64,000 bases of DNA from contig NZ_QRVG01000005.1 of assembly GCF_003459245.1 (NCBI RefSeq), positions 1,494 to 65,493 of the forward strand, read 5' to 3'. The notes below the pieces were generated by a model. The model had not been told where the DNA came from and did no database searches. It saw only the letters and a list, made by a program, of their open reading frames with translations. Positions 8,466 to 18,287 of the stretch are shown piece after piece (positions within the stretch are counted from its first letter, which is position 1; the number at the start of each line of letters is the position of its first letter). Source of the DNA: Collinsella sp. AF23-2. Its GTDB lineage: Bacteria; Actinomycetota; Coriobacteriia; Coriobacteriales; Coriobacteriaceae. Made by a program: the position numbers and the translations under genes.

Positions 8466-8675
8466 ACGGGTATTGTACGCGAAGCCGCGCGTGGTGGAGG
8501 GGCCGCCCGGGGCAACCGTGACATTCCTCCCGCGCGGCAAATCGGCGTCGATCGCTCGCGCGAGCGGGGGTTTCGCCTCCGCCCCCCTCACTCGTGACAA
8601 AGCTCACTGGTGCGCGCCGCCCGCTCCTGCGATGATGAAATCGTACCGGGCCACGACCAACAGAAGGGCCGCCTC

Positions 8676-9614
8676 ATGACAGACATCGTCCATGTCGAAA
8701 ACCTCGTCAAGCGCTATGACGATCTTATTGCGCTCGACCACTTTAACCTGAGCATCGCCCCCGGCGAGATCTTTGGCCTGCTGGGCCCCAACGGCTCGGG
8801 CAAGACCACGTCCATCAACTGTATCCTGCAGCTGCTCGCCTACGACAAAGGCACCATCGAGCTGTTCGGCGAGCCCATGACGCCCGCCCGCTACGACCTC
8901 AAGCGCCGCATCGGCGTGGTGCCGCAGCAGGTGGCGGTGTTTGACGAGCTCACGGTGCGCGAGAACATCGACTATTTCTGCAGCCTCTACGTTAACGACC
9001 GCAAGCGCCGCCGCGCGCTGGTGGACGAGGCGATCGACTTTGTCGGGCTGGGCGACTTTACCAAGTTTCGTCCCGGCAAGCTTTCGGGCGGACTGGCGCG
9101 CCGCCTCAACATTGCCTGCGGCATCGCACACAAGCCCGAGCTCATCTTCTTTGACGAGCCCACGGTGGCGGTCGACCCCCAGAGCCGCAACGCCATCCTG
9201 GAGGGCATCTGCCGCCTGCGCGACGAGGGCGCTACGGTGGTGTATACCAGCCATTACATGGAGGAGGTCGAGCAGATCTGCAGCCGCATCATGATCATGG
9301 ACGGCGGCCGCGTGCTGGCGCAGGGCACCAACGACGAGCTTAAGCGCATGATCCAGATGGGCGAGCGCGTGACTGTTGAGGTCGGTGCCGTCGAGGCCGC
9401 CACGGTCGAGCGACTGCGCGCCCTCGAGCACGTGCTTTCGGTCGAGCTGTCCGGCGGCGAGCTCGTCTGCACCTGCGAGGCGAGTCCGCACAATCTGGTC
9501 GACATCCTCGACACGCTGCGTGCTGCCGACGTGGCGCTCGGCCGCGTGTGGAGCGAACCGCCGACCCTCAACGACGTGTTCCTCGAGATCACCGGCCGCG
9601 AGCTGCGCGACTAG
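8676..9614 (+). CDS. ABC transporter ATP-binding protein (ABC-2 exporter)
   Basis: This 312-residue ATPase has a Walker A GPNGSGKTT (residues 37-45), signature LSGGLARR, Walker B LIFFDEPT and switch histidine in YTSHYMEE. The C-terminal 90 residues form the extra domain typical of NatA/CcmA-like drug or lipid exporter ATPases. The start was set at the ATG at 8676 (MTDIVHVENL) because upstream residues lack conservation and an AGAAGG lies just ahead. It is followed after 9 bp by the first permease. Likely regulated by the divergent two-component system. The substrate is unknown. Confidence 0.88.
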   Translation: MTDIVHVENLVKRYDDLIALDHFNLSIAPGEIFGLLGPNGSGKTTSINCILQLLAYDKGTIELFGEPMTPARYDLKRRIGVVPQQVAVFDELTVRENIDYFCSLYVNDRKRRRALVDEAIDFVGLGDFTKFRPGKLSGGLARRLNIACGIAHKPELIFFDEPTVAVDPQSRNAILEGICRLRDEGATVVYTSHYMEEVEQICSRIMIMDGGRVLAQGTNDELKRMIQMGERVTVEVGAVEAATVERLRALEHVLSVELSGGELVCTCEASPHNLVDILDTLRAADVALGRVWSEPPTLNDVFLEITGRELRD

Positions 9615-9623
9615 GGGGCAGCC

Positions 9624-10811
9624 ATGTTCAACACCATCATCACTACGGTCAAGACGCTGCTGCGCCGGCCGAGCACGTGGGTCTGGGGTGCTCTCTTTCC
9701 CGTCGCACTTTCCACGATGTTCATGTTTATGTTTGCTAACCTCAGCTCCGACGGCAAGATCGACCCGGTGCCGGTTGCCGTCGTGGCGGACGAGGCTTGG
9801 GACGCTTCGACCTTTAAGGGCGTGGCGACGTCGCTTGCCAAGGAAGACAACGATCAGCTGCTCGAGATCCACGAGTGCGAGGATGTGGACGCCGCGAACC
9901 GTGCGCTCAAGTCCGGCGAGGTCGCGGGCATCTATACGGTTGATGCCGCGGGCACGCCCAGGCTCACGCTGCTGTCGAGTTACGACAGCTCGCGCGCCTC
10001 GTCGGTGCTCACCGACCGCAGCATCCTTGAAACGGTGGCAAGCTCGTATACGCAAAATGTCGAGCTCATGCGCCAGATTGCCCAGGACAACCCGGCGGCG
10101 CTCGCCGATCCGGCGGCGGTTGCGCACGCCCTGTCGCTCGAGGGCGGAACCCGCCGCATGAGCCTGACTCGTGCCACGCCCGATGGCACGGTCATCTACT
10201 ATTACGCGCTTTTTGGCCTGGTCGCGATGATGTCTGCCGAGTTTGCCGCCTTGAGCGTCGTCGATTTGCAGCCTAATCTGTCGGGCCTTGGCGCGCGCCG
10301 CTGCGTGGGCGGTCTTTCCAAGACGGCGTCGCTGGCCGGCATTTTTGTCGGCTCGTGGCTGGTTTCCTTTGCATCGATGGCGGTTGCGATCGGCTACGTG
10401 CGCCTGGTCGTGGGCGTCGACTTTGGCGGGCGCGAGGGGTTGTGCCTGCTGGGCGGGGCTGCATCCGCGCTTGCCGCCACGGGCCTGGGGCTTTTTGTGG
10501 GCACGCTTCCCGTTAAGGGCGGCAAGGCATCCAAGTCGGGCATCCTCACGGGCTTTGCCACCACGTGCGCCCTGTTTGCCGGCCTCTACGGCGAGCCGGC
10601 GATGGCGCTTGCCGACGACGTCGCCCGCGCTTGTCCGGTCGAGTGCTGGCTCAACCCCGTCAAGCTCATCTGCGACATGTTCAATCGCCTGTATTTCTTT
10701 GAGGACCTGGGGCCCTTCGCTGTTCGCGCCGGCGCGCTCGTCCTGATGGCCCTGGTGTTTGTCGCCGCCGCTACGCTGATCTTTGGAAGGAGCCGCTATG
10801 AGCACCTTTAA
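9624..10811 (+). CDS. ABC-2 type permease
   Basis: This 395-residue membrane protein has the YhgE/ABC-2 layout: one helix near residues 20-40, a large extracytoplasmic region to about residue 190, then five or more hydrophobic helices. The ATG has an AGGGGG Shine-Dalgarno sequence. Its 3' end overlaps the start of the second permease by 14 bp, so the two are translated together and probably form a heterodimer with the ATPase. Confidence 0.82.
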   Translation: MFNTIITTVKTLLRRPSTWVWGALFPVALSTMFMFMFANLSSDGKIDPVPVAVVADEAWDASTFKGVATSLAKEDNDQLLEIHECEDVDAANRALKSGEVAGIYTVDAAGTPRLTLLSSYDSSRASSVLTDRSILETVASSYTQNVELMRQIAQDNPAALADPAAVAHALSLEGGTRRMSLTRATPDGTVIYYYALFGLVAMMSAEFAALSVVDLQPNLSGLGARRCVGGLSKTASLAGIFVGSWLVSFASMAVAIGYVRLVVGVDFGGREGLCLLGGAASALAATGLGLFVGTLPVKGGKASKSGILTGFATTCALFAGLYGEPAMALADDVARACPVECWLNPVKLICDMFNRLYFFEDLGPFAVRAGALVLMALVFVAAATLIFGRSRYEHL

Positions 10812-12003
10812 GACCGCGCTTCGCATGGCGCTGGCGCACCCGTTCTACCTGCTCATCTATACGGTGTTCATCTCGCTCATGGGCGTATTCATCGCGGCTT
10901 CGGTGAGCTGGAACTCGTCGCAGCTTACCGAGTACAAGCCCTACGACACCAACGTGATCGTGGTCGACCGCGACAATAGCGACCTTTCGCGGGCGCTTAC
11001 CAAGCACCTGGGCTCACGCTTTGACCTGGTCACGGGCGTCGGCGACGACACATACGACCTTGCCGACGCGCTCTCCAAGAGCAACAGCGCCAAGGGCAGT
11101 GCCGATTGCGTGTTCTTTATCCCGGAGGGGTTTGAGGACGATCTTGTTGCAGCCGCCCGTGCGGGGGAGGCCCTGCCCAAGCTCGACGTGACCTATGGTT
11201 CCGGCACCATGGCGGCGGCGCTTTCGTCCGCCGAGGCCTCGCGCTGGATCTCGCTCGCGGGCGCTGCGGCGGCGCTTGAACCCGCTGCCTCCAACGGTGA
11301 CGTCGCAAGGGCCGCCGAGCACGCGGCCGCAAAGCGCGCGGAGGTCCAGATCGAGCAGGTCAAGGTCGACTCGACTGCTGCTACCACGCTCGAGTCGTAC
11401 TTCAACTTTGGCGCGTACGCGATCATCTCGTCGGTCATCGTGTCGGTGGGACTGGTGTTTTCGGGCATGAACGAGCCCGAGCGCGTGCGCCGCATGGATG
11501 CCAGCCCGGTCTCTGAGCGCCAGCGTTCGCTCGCTGTGTTCGCGGCCGCCGCCGTGCTCGCCGTCTGCATCTGGCTCGTGTCGAGCATGATGGGCGTCGT
11601 GGGCTTTGCCAGCGCGGTTGCCGAGGTCGGCGTGGGTCGCGTGTGCCTAGCGCTGGCGGCAACGTTTGCCCTGGCGTGCACGCCGCTGGCTGTTGGCTTT
11701 ATGCTGTCGAGCCTGGGTGCGCGCGAGGAGCTGCTCAACGGTGTGGGCAACTTACTCGGCATGCTCATGACGTTTTTGGGTGGCGCCTGGATGCCGCTGT
11801 CGCTGATGGGTTCGGCCGTGCAGACGGTGGCGCACTTTGTGCCGACGTATTGGGTGAACGACGCGATCGGCAAGGCGCTTACCTCTGACCTGACGTCTGC
11901 CGCGCTGGACGACATCGCCTGCGACCTGGGCGTCACGGTGCTCTTCGCCGCCGCCATCGCCGCCGTAGGCCTAGCCCTCGCCCACAACAAATCCAGCGTC
12001 TAG
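10798..12003 (+). CDS. ABC-2 type permease, second subunit
   Basis: This 401-residue protein has the same layout as its upstream partner: an N-terminal helix (about residues 15-35), an extracytoplasmic domain, then a helix cluster containing MTFLGGAWMPLSLMG, a motif region typical of ABC-2 exporters. The start at ATG 10798 is preceded by GGAAGGAG; an in-frame ATG at 10783 lies before that site and is less likely. It ends the operon, and repeat hairpins follow. Confidence 0.82.
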   Translation: MSTFKTALRMALAHPFYLLIYTVFISLMGVFIAASVSWNSSQLTEYKPYDTNVIVVDRDNSDLSRALTKHLGSRFDLVTGVGDDTYDLADALSKSNSAKGSADCVFFIPEGFEDDLVAAARAGEALPKLDVTYGSGTMAAALSSAEASRWISLAGAAAALEPAASNGDVARAAEHAAAKRAEVQIEQVKVDSTAATTLESYFNFGAYAIISSVIVSVGLVFSGMNEPERVRRMDASPVSERQRSLAVFAAAAVLAVCIWLVSSMMGVVGFASAVAEVGVGRVCLALAATFALACTPLAVGFMLSSLGAREELLNGVGNLLGMLMTFLGGAWMPLSLMGSAVQTVAHFVPTYWVNDAIGKALTSDLTSAALDDIACDLGVTVLFAAAIAAVGLALAHNKSSV

Positions 12004-12010
12004 CCACCTA

Positions 12011-12146
12011 GTCATTGGGGACAATCTTTGCCGATCCGCCGGCAGGGCTGGCAGGGACTGTCCCAATATGTCGGCACTTGGGGACCACTCATTGGGGACA
12101 GACTTAAATGAGCGATTTCACTCATTTAAGTCTGTCCCCAATGAGT
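12011..12146. repeat. GGGGAC hairpin repeats (cluster)
   Basis: A degenerate unit (ATTGGGGACA at 12013, answered by TGTCCCAAT near 12059) is followed by a perfect 26-bp inverted pair: 12087-12112 and 12121-12146 with an 8-base loop. Each arm is itself a unit whose ends ACTCATT and AATGAG(T) can pair around GGGGACAGACTT. It lies just after the ABC-2 operon and may act as its terminator. Confidence 0.75.
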
Positions 12147-12153
12147 AGGTTGG

Positions 12154-12190
12154 AAAATAGTTCGCGCACGTCGCTTAAAAATAGTTCGCC
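12154..12190. promoter_or_regulatory. Direct repeats, possible operator
   Basis: AAAATAGTTCGC occurs at 12154-12165 and nearly identically at 12177-12189 (AAAAATAGTTCGC), about two helical turns apart, upstream of the ABC/FtsX operon. Such spacing suits a dimeric regulator; no regulator gene is adjacent. Confidence 0.35.
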
Positions 12191-12243
12191 CGGGTTTACT
12201 ATTAGCCTAGAAAAGTAGCAGAAGGCTAACAACGGGGGATAGC

Positions 12244-12957
<714 letters not shown>

Positions 12958-12965
12958 GCGGCGCC

Positions 12966-15632
12966 ATGACACCTCTCGCAAAACGTCTCCCGCGCGAGCT
13001 GCGCCGCAATATCGGCAAGTACCTGGGCATCTTTTTGCTTATGTGCGGAAGCATCGCCCTCACGTCGGGCTTTTTGCTCGCGGCGCATTCCATCGGCTGC
13101 CTCATTGACGACATGCGCGACGACTACACGATTGAGGACGGCCGCGTGACTACCTCCTTCGAGGCCACCAAAGATCAGCTCAAGGCTGCCGAAGACGCGG
13201 CTGAGGACGTCGGCGGCGTTACGTTCTACAAGAATTTCTCCATCGACGCCATCATCAAAAAGGCGGCTGGCGACGACGGCACCAAGCGCACCCTGCGCAC
13301 CTACGCGCATCGCACCAAGGTTGACATTGCGTCCTACTGCGAAGGCAGGCAGCCCAAGACGGACGATGAGGTGGCAATCGACCGTGTCTTCGCCACCAAC
13401 AACGACCTCGCCGTGGGTGATAAGGTCGAGCTTGAGGGCCGCACCTACACCATCTGCGGCATCATGACCCAGCCCGATAGCCAGGCGCTGTTCCTCGACA
13501 ATTCGGACTTTACGGTGAACACCATCACGTACGGCGTGGCCGAGGTCACCGACGCCGGCTTTGCCGCGCTTGAGGACGCCGGCGGCGCGCCTGCCTACAC
13601 CTACTCCTTTACCTTTACCGATCGCGACCTCCCCACCGCGGATCGCATCGATGCGGAGCAGGATATGGTCGAGGCGCTGACCGATGCCGATGCGCGCGTG
13701 GACGATCTGATCGATGCCGATTCCAATCAGGGCATTGGCTATGCGCGCGACGACGTGGACGGCGACTCCATGATGTGGATGACGCTGCTCAACATTATCA
13801 TCGTGATCATGGCGTTTGTCTTTGTGGTGCTCACCGACGCCACCATCGAGGAGGAGAGCGCCATCATTGGCACACTGCTCGCCAGCGGCTATCGCCGCCG
13901 CGAGATCGTGCTGCACTACCTGGCACTTCCCGCCATCGTGGGCGTGGTCGCGGCGCTTTTGGGCACCGCGCTCGGCGTCGCGTTCTTTACCGAGCCCATG
14001 CGCGGCCTCTATTACGGTTCGTACAGCCTGCCTCCCTTCCAGGTGTACTGGAGCTGGGAGATTTTTGTGAAGTGCGCCGTGGTTCCCGCTGCCGCGCTCA
14101 TCCTCATTACGCTGGTGGGCCTGCTTCGCAAGATGGGCAAGACGCCGTTGCAGTTCCTTCGTCACGAGGCGAGCGGCAAATCGGGCACCAAGCGCGGCCT
14201 GCAGCTGCCGGAGCGCATGGGCTTTGTCTCGCGCTTTCGCCTGCGCATCTTCCTGCGCAACCTGGGCAACTTCGCCACGCTCTTCGTGGGCATTGCGTTT
14301 GCCTCGCTGCTGCTGCTCTTTGGCCTGGCGATTCTGCCCACGATGACGCATTACGCCGACAACCTCGAGACAAGCCTGGTCGCCGAGCACCAGTACACGC
14401 TCAAGGCTCCGCTAGAGCTTGAGGGTACTGCCGAGGAGCGCGGGCAGTGGGCGGCGCTCGAGCGCTTGCAGTCGGTGGATGGTGCGCTGCTCTCCGCCGC
14501 TCAGGATGCCAGCGACGAGCTCGATGACGCGGCCGATGCGGCGCAGACGGCAGCCGATGCCGCGACCGCATCTCCGTCTGCCGAGAGTCTGGCCGCAGCG
14601 CAGGATGCGCTCGCCAAGGTCCAGGACAAGAAAGATACGCTTTATACGCGCCTCGATGACCTTGCCGATGCCCTCGGCTGCGACCGCGACGAGGCTATCG
14701 ACCTGATCGACAAGGCCTCTAAGATCGACACTGACAACGACGACATCCACCCGGTCAATTCGACCGACAACGGCGCGGGCGCAATCGCGCAGGCCGAGAA
14801 ATATGCCGTCTACCAGCTGCAATACGACCGCGGCGATGGTAATGGCGAGGAGACGATTTCCGTCTACGGCATCTCGCCTGATTCGCGCTACTGGAAGGGC
14901 CTCAACATCGGCGACGGGCACGTCGTCTTTGGCGGCGGCCTGCTCGACAAGTTTGGCTGGAGCGAGGGCCAGAAGGTCGAGCTTCGCGACAAGTACGAGG
15001 CTCGGGATTATTCCCTTGAGTACGCGGGCAAGGGCTGCTCCTGGGGCTCAAAGTCGGACATGAATATCTATATGAGCATCGATGACTTTAACGAGCTGTT
15101 CGACAACGATGCCGCCTACTTCAACGGCTATGTGAGCAACGAGAAGCTCGACCTCGACGCGCGCTACTTTGCCGGCGACACCACGCCCGACGACATGCGC
15201 GCCGTGGGCGACCAGTTTATCGGCATGATGAGCAAAATGATCGGCATGATGGTCGGGCTCGCGGTGTTTATCTTCCTGCTGTTTATGTACCTGCTGACCA
15301 AGGCGGTGATCGACCACAGCGCCCGTTCGATCAGCTACATGAAAGTCTTTGGCTATCGCGATAGCGAGATCTCGCATCTGTACATCCGCTCGATCACGCT
15401 GTGCGTGGCGGTGTCACTCGTGCTGAGCCTGCCCGTGATCATTGGCTCGCTGACCGCGATTTTCCGCTCGATGCTGCTCGCCTACAACGGCAATATCGAG
15501 ATCTACGTGCCCGCTTGGTCCATGGCTGCATGCATCGGCATCGGCTTTGCGACCTACCTGGTCGTGGCGCTGCTACACACGCGCTCCATCAAGCGCGTCA
15601 GCCTGGCCGAAGCCCTCAAGGTGCAGGAGTAG
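12966..15632 (+). CDS. FtsX-like ABC transporter permease, large
   Basis: This 888-residue permease has a first helix at about residues 18-40 and an extracytoplasmic MacB-like domain to about residue 255. A three-helix FtsX block follows (about 265-385), then a further helix near 440, and a long extracytoplasmic region (about 470-760) that includes an Ala/Asp-rich, probably coiled stretch. A second FtsX block lies at the C-terminus (LMYLLTKAVIDHSARSISYM and two more helices). Such ten-helix, two-block permeases are common in Gram-positive bacteria and are often linked to peptide sensing or export. The start at ATG 12966 follows the ATPase stop by 8 bp; a longer open frame upstream lies inside the ATPase gene in another frame and is rejected. 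Confidence 0.85.
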   Translation: MTPLAKRLPRELRRNIGKYLGIFLLMCGSIALTSGFLLAAHSIGCLIDDMRDDYTIEDGRVTTSFEATKDQLKAAEDAAEDVGGVTFYKNFSIDAIIKKAAGDDGTKRTLRTYAHRTKVDIASYCEGRQPKTDDEVAIDRVFATNNDLAVGDKVELEGRTYTICGIMTQPDSQALFLDNSDFTVNTITYGVAEVTDAGFAALEDAGGAPAYTYSFTFTDRDLPTADRIDAEQDMVEALTDADARVDDLIDADSNQGIGYARDDVDGDSMMWMTLLNIIIVIMAFVFVVLTDATIEEESAIIGTLLASGYRRREIVLHYLALPAIVGVVAALLGTALGVAFFTEPMRGLYYGSYSLPPFQVYWSWEIFVKCAVVPAAALILITLVGLLRKMGKTPLQFLRHEASGKSGTKRGLQLPERMGFVSRFRLRIFLRNLGNFATLFVGIAFASLLLLFGLAILPTMTHYADNLETSLVAEHQYTLKAPLELEGTAEERGQWAALERLQSVDGALLSAAQDASDELDDAADAAQTAADAATASPSAESLAAAQDALAKVQDKKDTLYTRLDDLADALGCDRDEAIDLIDKASKIDTDNDDIHPVNSTDNGAGAIAQAEKYAVYQLQYDRGDGNGEETISVYGISPDSRYWKGLNIGDGHVVFGGGLLDKFGWSEGQKVELRDKYEARDYSLEYAGKGCSWGSKSDMNIYMSIDDFNELFDNDAAYFNGYVSNEKLDLDARYFAGDTTPDDMRAVGDQFIGMMSKMIGMMVGLAVFIFLLFMYLLTKAVIDHSARSISYMKVFGYRDSEISHLYIRSITLCVAVSLVLSLPVIIGSLTAIFRSMLLAYNGNIEIYVPAWSMAACIGIGFATYLVVALLHTRSIKRVSLAEALKVQE

Positions 15633-15705
15633 TCATCGGGGACAGTCTTTGCCGATTCGCTGGCCGGGCGGCAAGCACTCATTTAAGTCTGTCCCCAATG
15701 AGTGC
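15630..15705. repeat. GGGGAC hairpin repeats
   Basis: Two units follow the FtsX gene. The first, at 15630-15660, has a TCGGGGACAG core with pairing TCGG/CCGA. The second, at 15675-15705, lies on the other strand with paired ends GCACTCATT and AATGAGTGC. Sequence core is the same as in the 12.0-12.15 kb cluster. Confidence 0.7.
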
Positions 15706-15725
15706 CTAGCGACTCGGCGTTGTGC

Positions 15726-15756
15726 TTGACTTCAACCCCACTTCAACGGGTACCAT
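15726..15756 (+). promoter_or_regulatory. Possible promoter with 19-bp spacer (MerR-like)
   Basis: TTGACT (15726-15731) and TACCAT (15751-15756) are 19 bp apart, and the spacer carries a repeated ACTTCAAC. Long spacers with such repeats are typical of MerR-controlled promoters. No merR gene is in the window, so this is tentative. Confidence 0.3.
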
Positions 15757-15798
15757 CCTCTATGTCTGTAACGCCATATAGACCGAGGGGATAGATCT

Positions 15799-17004
15799 AT
15801 GACCGCAACCGCACCCGCAGCACCGGCAAAGGTGTACTTCACCAACCTGCGCACGCATGCTCGCGAGAGCCAGCTCGACAAGCTCAAGCGCCTCATCCGC
15901 CGCGCTGGTATCGAGCGGATCGACTTTGAGAACAAGTTTGTCGCCATCAAGATTCACTTTGGTGAGCTGGGCAACCTGAGCTTTTTGCGCCCCAACTACG
16001 CCCGAGCCGTCGCGGACGTCGTGAAGGAGCTGGGCGGCAAGCCCTTCCTTACCGACTGCAACACGCTCTATGTGGGTAGCCGCAAAAATGCGCTCGAGCA
16101 CATCGACACCGCCTACCAGAACGGCTTTACCCCGTACGCCACGGGCTGCCAGATCATCATCGCCGACGGCCTCAAGGGCACCGACGAGGCGCTCGTCCCG
16201 GTCGAGGGCGGCGAGTACGTGCGCGAGGCAAAGATCGGCCAGGCACTCATGGATGCCGACATCGTGATTAGCCTCACCCACTTTAAGGGCCATGAGCAGG
16301 CCGGCTTTGGCGGCGCCATGAAGAACCTGGGTATGGGCGGCGGTAGCCGTGCCGGCAAGATGGAGCAGCACGCCGCTGGCAAGCCGAGCGTCGATACCAC
16401 CAACTGCGTTGGCTGCCGTGCCTGCGAGAAGATATGCGCGCACAGCGCCATCACGTTTGACGGTACGCGTGAGCGCGAGCTTGCCAACGGCAGCACTCGC
16501 ACGGTTCATGTGGCTGCCATCGACCACGATCGCTGCGTGGGCTGCGGACGCTGCATTGCGGCGTGCAACCAGGACTGCATCAAGCCCGACTATGATGCCG
16601 CGGCCGACGTACTCAACTACAAGATCGCTGAGTACACCAAGGCCATCGTCGACGGCCGCCCGAGCTTCCACATCTCGCTCGCCATGGACATCAGCCCCAA
16701 CTGCGACTGCCATCCCGAGAATGACACGCCTATCGTCAACGACATCGGCATGTTCGCGAGCTTCGACCCGGTCGCCATCGACCAGGCCTGCGCCGACGCC
16801 GTCCTGGCGTCCGAGCCGCTGCCTAACACCGAGCTTACCGACAGCGCGGCCAAGATGGAGCATAATCACGAGCATCTGGAGGGCGAGCAGGCCAAGGATC
16901 CCTTCTGCATCACGCATCCCGACACCGACTGGCGCGCGTGCATCGCGCATGCCGAGAAGATTGGCCTGGGCACGAGCGAGTACGAGCTCATCGAGGTCAA
17001 ATAG
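15799..17004 (+). CDS. DUF362 domain protein with two 4Fe-4S clusters
   Basis: This 401-residue protein has an N-terminal DUF362 domain (residues about 10-190, with HFGELGN and a THFKGHEQAGFGGAMKN block) and then two ferredoxin motifs: C203-x2-C206-x2-C209-x3-C213 and C246-x2-C249-x2-C252-x3-C256. The family is redox-related but without an established reaction. No signal peptide is visible, so it is cytoplasmic. A bidirectional terminator follows. Confidence 0.8.
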   Translation: MTATAPAAPAKVYFTNLRTHARESQLDKLKRLIRRAGIERIDFENKFVAIKIHFGELGNLSFLRPNYARAVADVVKELGGKPFLTDCNTLYVGSRKNALEHIDTAYQNGFTPYATGCQIIIADGLKGTDEALVPVEGGEYVREAKIGQALMDADIVISLTHFKGHEQAGFGGAMKNLGMGGGSRAGKMEQHAAGKPSVDTTNCVGCRACEKICAHSAITFDGTRERELANGSTRTVHVAAIDHDRCVGCGRCIAACNQDCIKPDYDAAADVLNYKIAEYTKAIVDGRPSFHISLAMDISPNCDCHPENDTPIVNDIGMFASFDPVAIDQACADAVLASEPLPNTELTDSAAKMEHNHEHLEGEQAKDPFCITHPDTDWRACIAHAEKIGLGTSEYELIEVK

Positions 17005-17056
17005 CGCCTAGCTATTGGACATATCAAGCGCTTTTGTAGCGCAACGTTAGTAAAAA

Positions 17057-17091
17057 CCGCCCGTGAGCACAGCGCCCACGGGCGGCTTTTT
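17057..17091. terminator. Bidirectional terminator
   Basis: Stem CCGCCCGTG/CACGGGCGG (17057-17065 with 17077-17085) is flanked by an A-run on the left and a T-run on the right. It serves both the DUF362 gene and the convergent hydrolase gene. Confidence 0.85.
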
Positions 17092-17135
17092 GGAAGTGCT
17101 AGGGGCCAGATAGACCAGTAAACCGTACTATTTGC

Positions 17136-18101
17136 TTAAAAATTCTTGTCGAGGAACTCGTCGACCGTATTCCAGTAGAGCTCGGGGTCAACTTGCGCGC
17201 TCTTGGCGTGGGTGGCGCCATGGATGGTGAGCTTTTGCTTGACCTTGCTGGCGCACACGTCGTAGTTTTGGTCGAGCATGTCGTACGGCACAAAGGTGTC
17301 CTGGTCGCCGTGGATGAACAACATGGGAACCGTCGCGTGTTTGAGTTGCTCCACACTGCTCGCCTTATGAAAGTCGTAGCCCGCGCGCACGTTGCACACC
17401 AAGTTTGCTACATCGAGCAAGGGAAAACTGGGCAGGCCAAATACATCCTTGAGCTGCAGGGAAAACTCGTCCCAAACGCTTGTATAGCCGCAGTCCTCGA
17501 TAATGCATTTCACATTTGCGGGCAGAGATTCCCCCGCTACGTTCATGGCAGTCGCCGCGCCCATCGACTCGCCAAAGACCAGGATGCGCGCCTTGGGATC
17601 GGCCGCAACAATCCGCCCGATCCACGCGACGACATCGAGTCGCTCGGGCCAGCCCATGCCGATGTAGTCACCGCCGGAACGCTCGTGGGCGCGGGCGGCG
17701 GGTGCGAGTACGTTCATGCCGCGGTCGTGGAATCGCTTGACGTATCGGGCCATACCGATGGGCTCGTTGGTATATCCATGCAGGCAGACGGCGTAGTCGT
17801 GCGTGCTCTCCGACGCAGCATAATACCAGGCGGCAAGCTCGGTCCCGTCATCTGCGGTGAGGCTGCTGCTCTCGCGGTTTTCCTTAAACCACGCCCGTGC
17901 CTCGCCCTCCTCGGCGTCAATCTGCTCGCCCTTTTCGGCGTCCTTGCCGTCCTGCATCATCTTCATGGTGTATGGCGCGCGGGGATTCAGCGCGAAGTCA
18001 AACAGAAAGTTGCCGGCAAACCCCAGCAGCGCGACAACGACTACCAACGTAACAATGCCGGCTATCTTGAACTTTCGATGGGGGCGTGCGCTTTGAGGCA
18101 T
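17136..18101 (-). CDS. Membrane-anchored alpha/beta hydrolase
   Basis: This 321-residue protein has an N-terminal hydrophobic helix (residues about 12-32) that anchors or exports it. The fold motifs are present: CLHGYTNE for the oxyanion region, nucleophile S179 in GESMG, D268 in HGDQDTF, and H298 in GATHAK. It resembles the YqkD/BAAT-like family of extracytoplasmic esterases or peptidases; the substrate is unknown. GGAG precedes the ATG. It is divergent from the haemolysin III gene, with two similar 14-bp palindromic sites in between. Confidence 0.8.
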   Translation of the reverse strand: MPQSARPHRKFKIAGIVTLVVVVALLGFAGNFLFDFALNPRAPYTMKMMQDGKDAEKGEQIDAEEGEARAWFKENRESSSLTADDGTELAAWYYAASESTHDYAVCLHGYTNEPIGMARYVKRFHDRGMNVLAPAARAHERSGGDYIGMGWPERLDVVAWIGRIVAADPKARILVFGESMGAATAMNVAGESLPANVKCIIEDCGYTSVWDEFSLQLKDVFGLPSFPLLDVANLVCNVRAGYDFHKASSVEQLKHATVPMLFIHGDQDTFVPYDMLDQNYDVCASKVKQKLTIHGATHAKSAQVDPELYWNTVDEFLDKNF

Positions 18102-18121
18102 TTACGGTTCTCCTTAAAGAT

Positions 18122-18180
18122 GTTAATACATCAACATTTAATGCAAGCGCATTATGGACGTTCACCGTTGATGCGTCAAC
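18122..18180. promoter_or_regulatory. Pair of palindromic operator-like sites
   Basis: GTTAATACATCAAC (18122-18135) and GTTGATGCGTCAAC (18167-18180) are near-identical imperfect palindromes 45 bp apart, between divergent genes. They look like binding sites for a dimeric repressor (TetR or GntR type). No such regulator is in the window. Confidence 0.45.
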
Positions 18181-18287
18181 AGGCAAAGAATGGGTAAACA
18201 AAGGGTCACGTATGGTGCAAATTTCGCACGCACCCAGACGCTTTGATATAGTGTTGAGAACTCTTTACGTTGGAGGATGTAACCGGC

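Noticed and set aside
8604..10826. 740-residue antisense open frame opposite the ABC genes
   Set aside because: The plus-strand genes have full ABC motifs; the antisense frame is His/Arg/Gly-rich, typical of a shadow in high-GC DNA.
12087..12146. CRISPR-like repeats
   Set aside because: The repeated units are inverted, not direct, have no regular spacers, and are dispersed singly; no cas genes are present.
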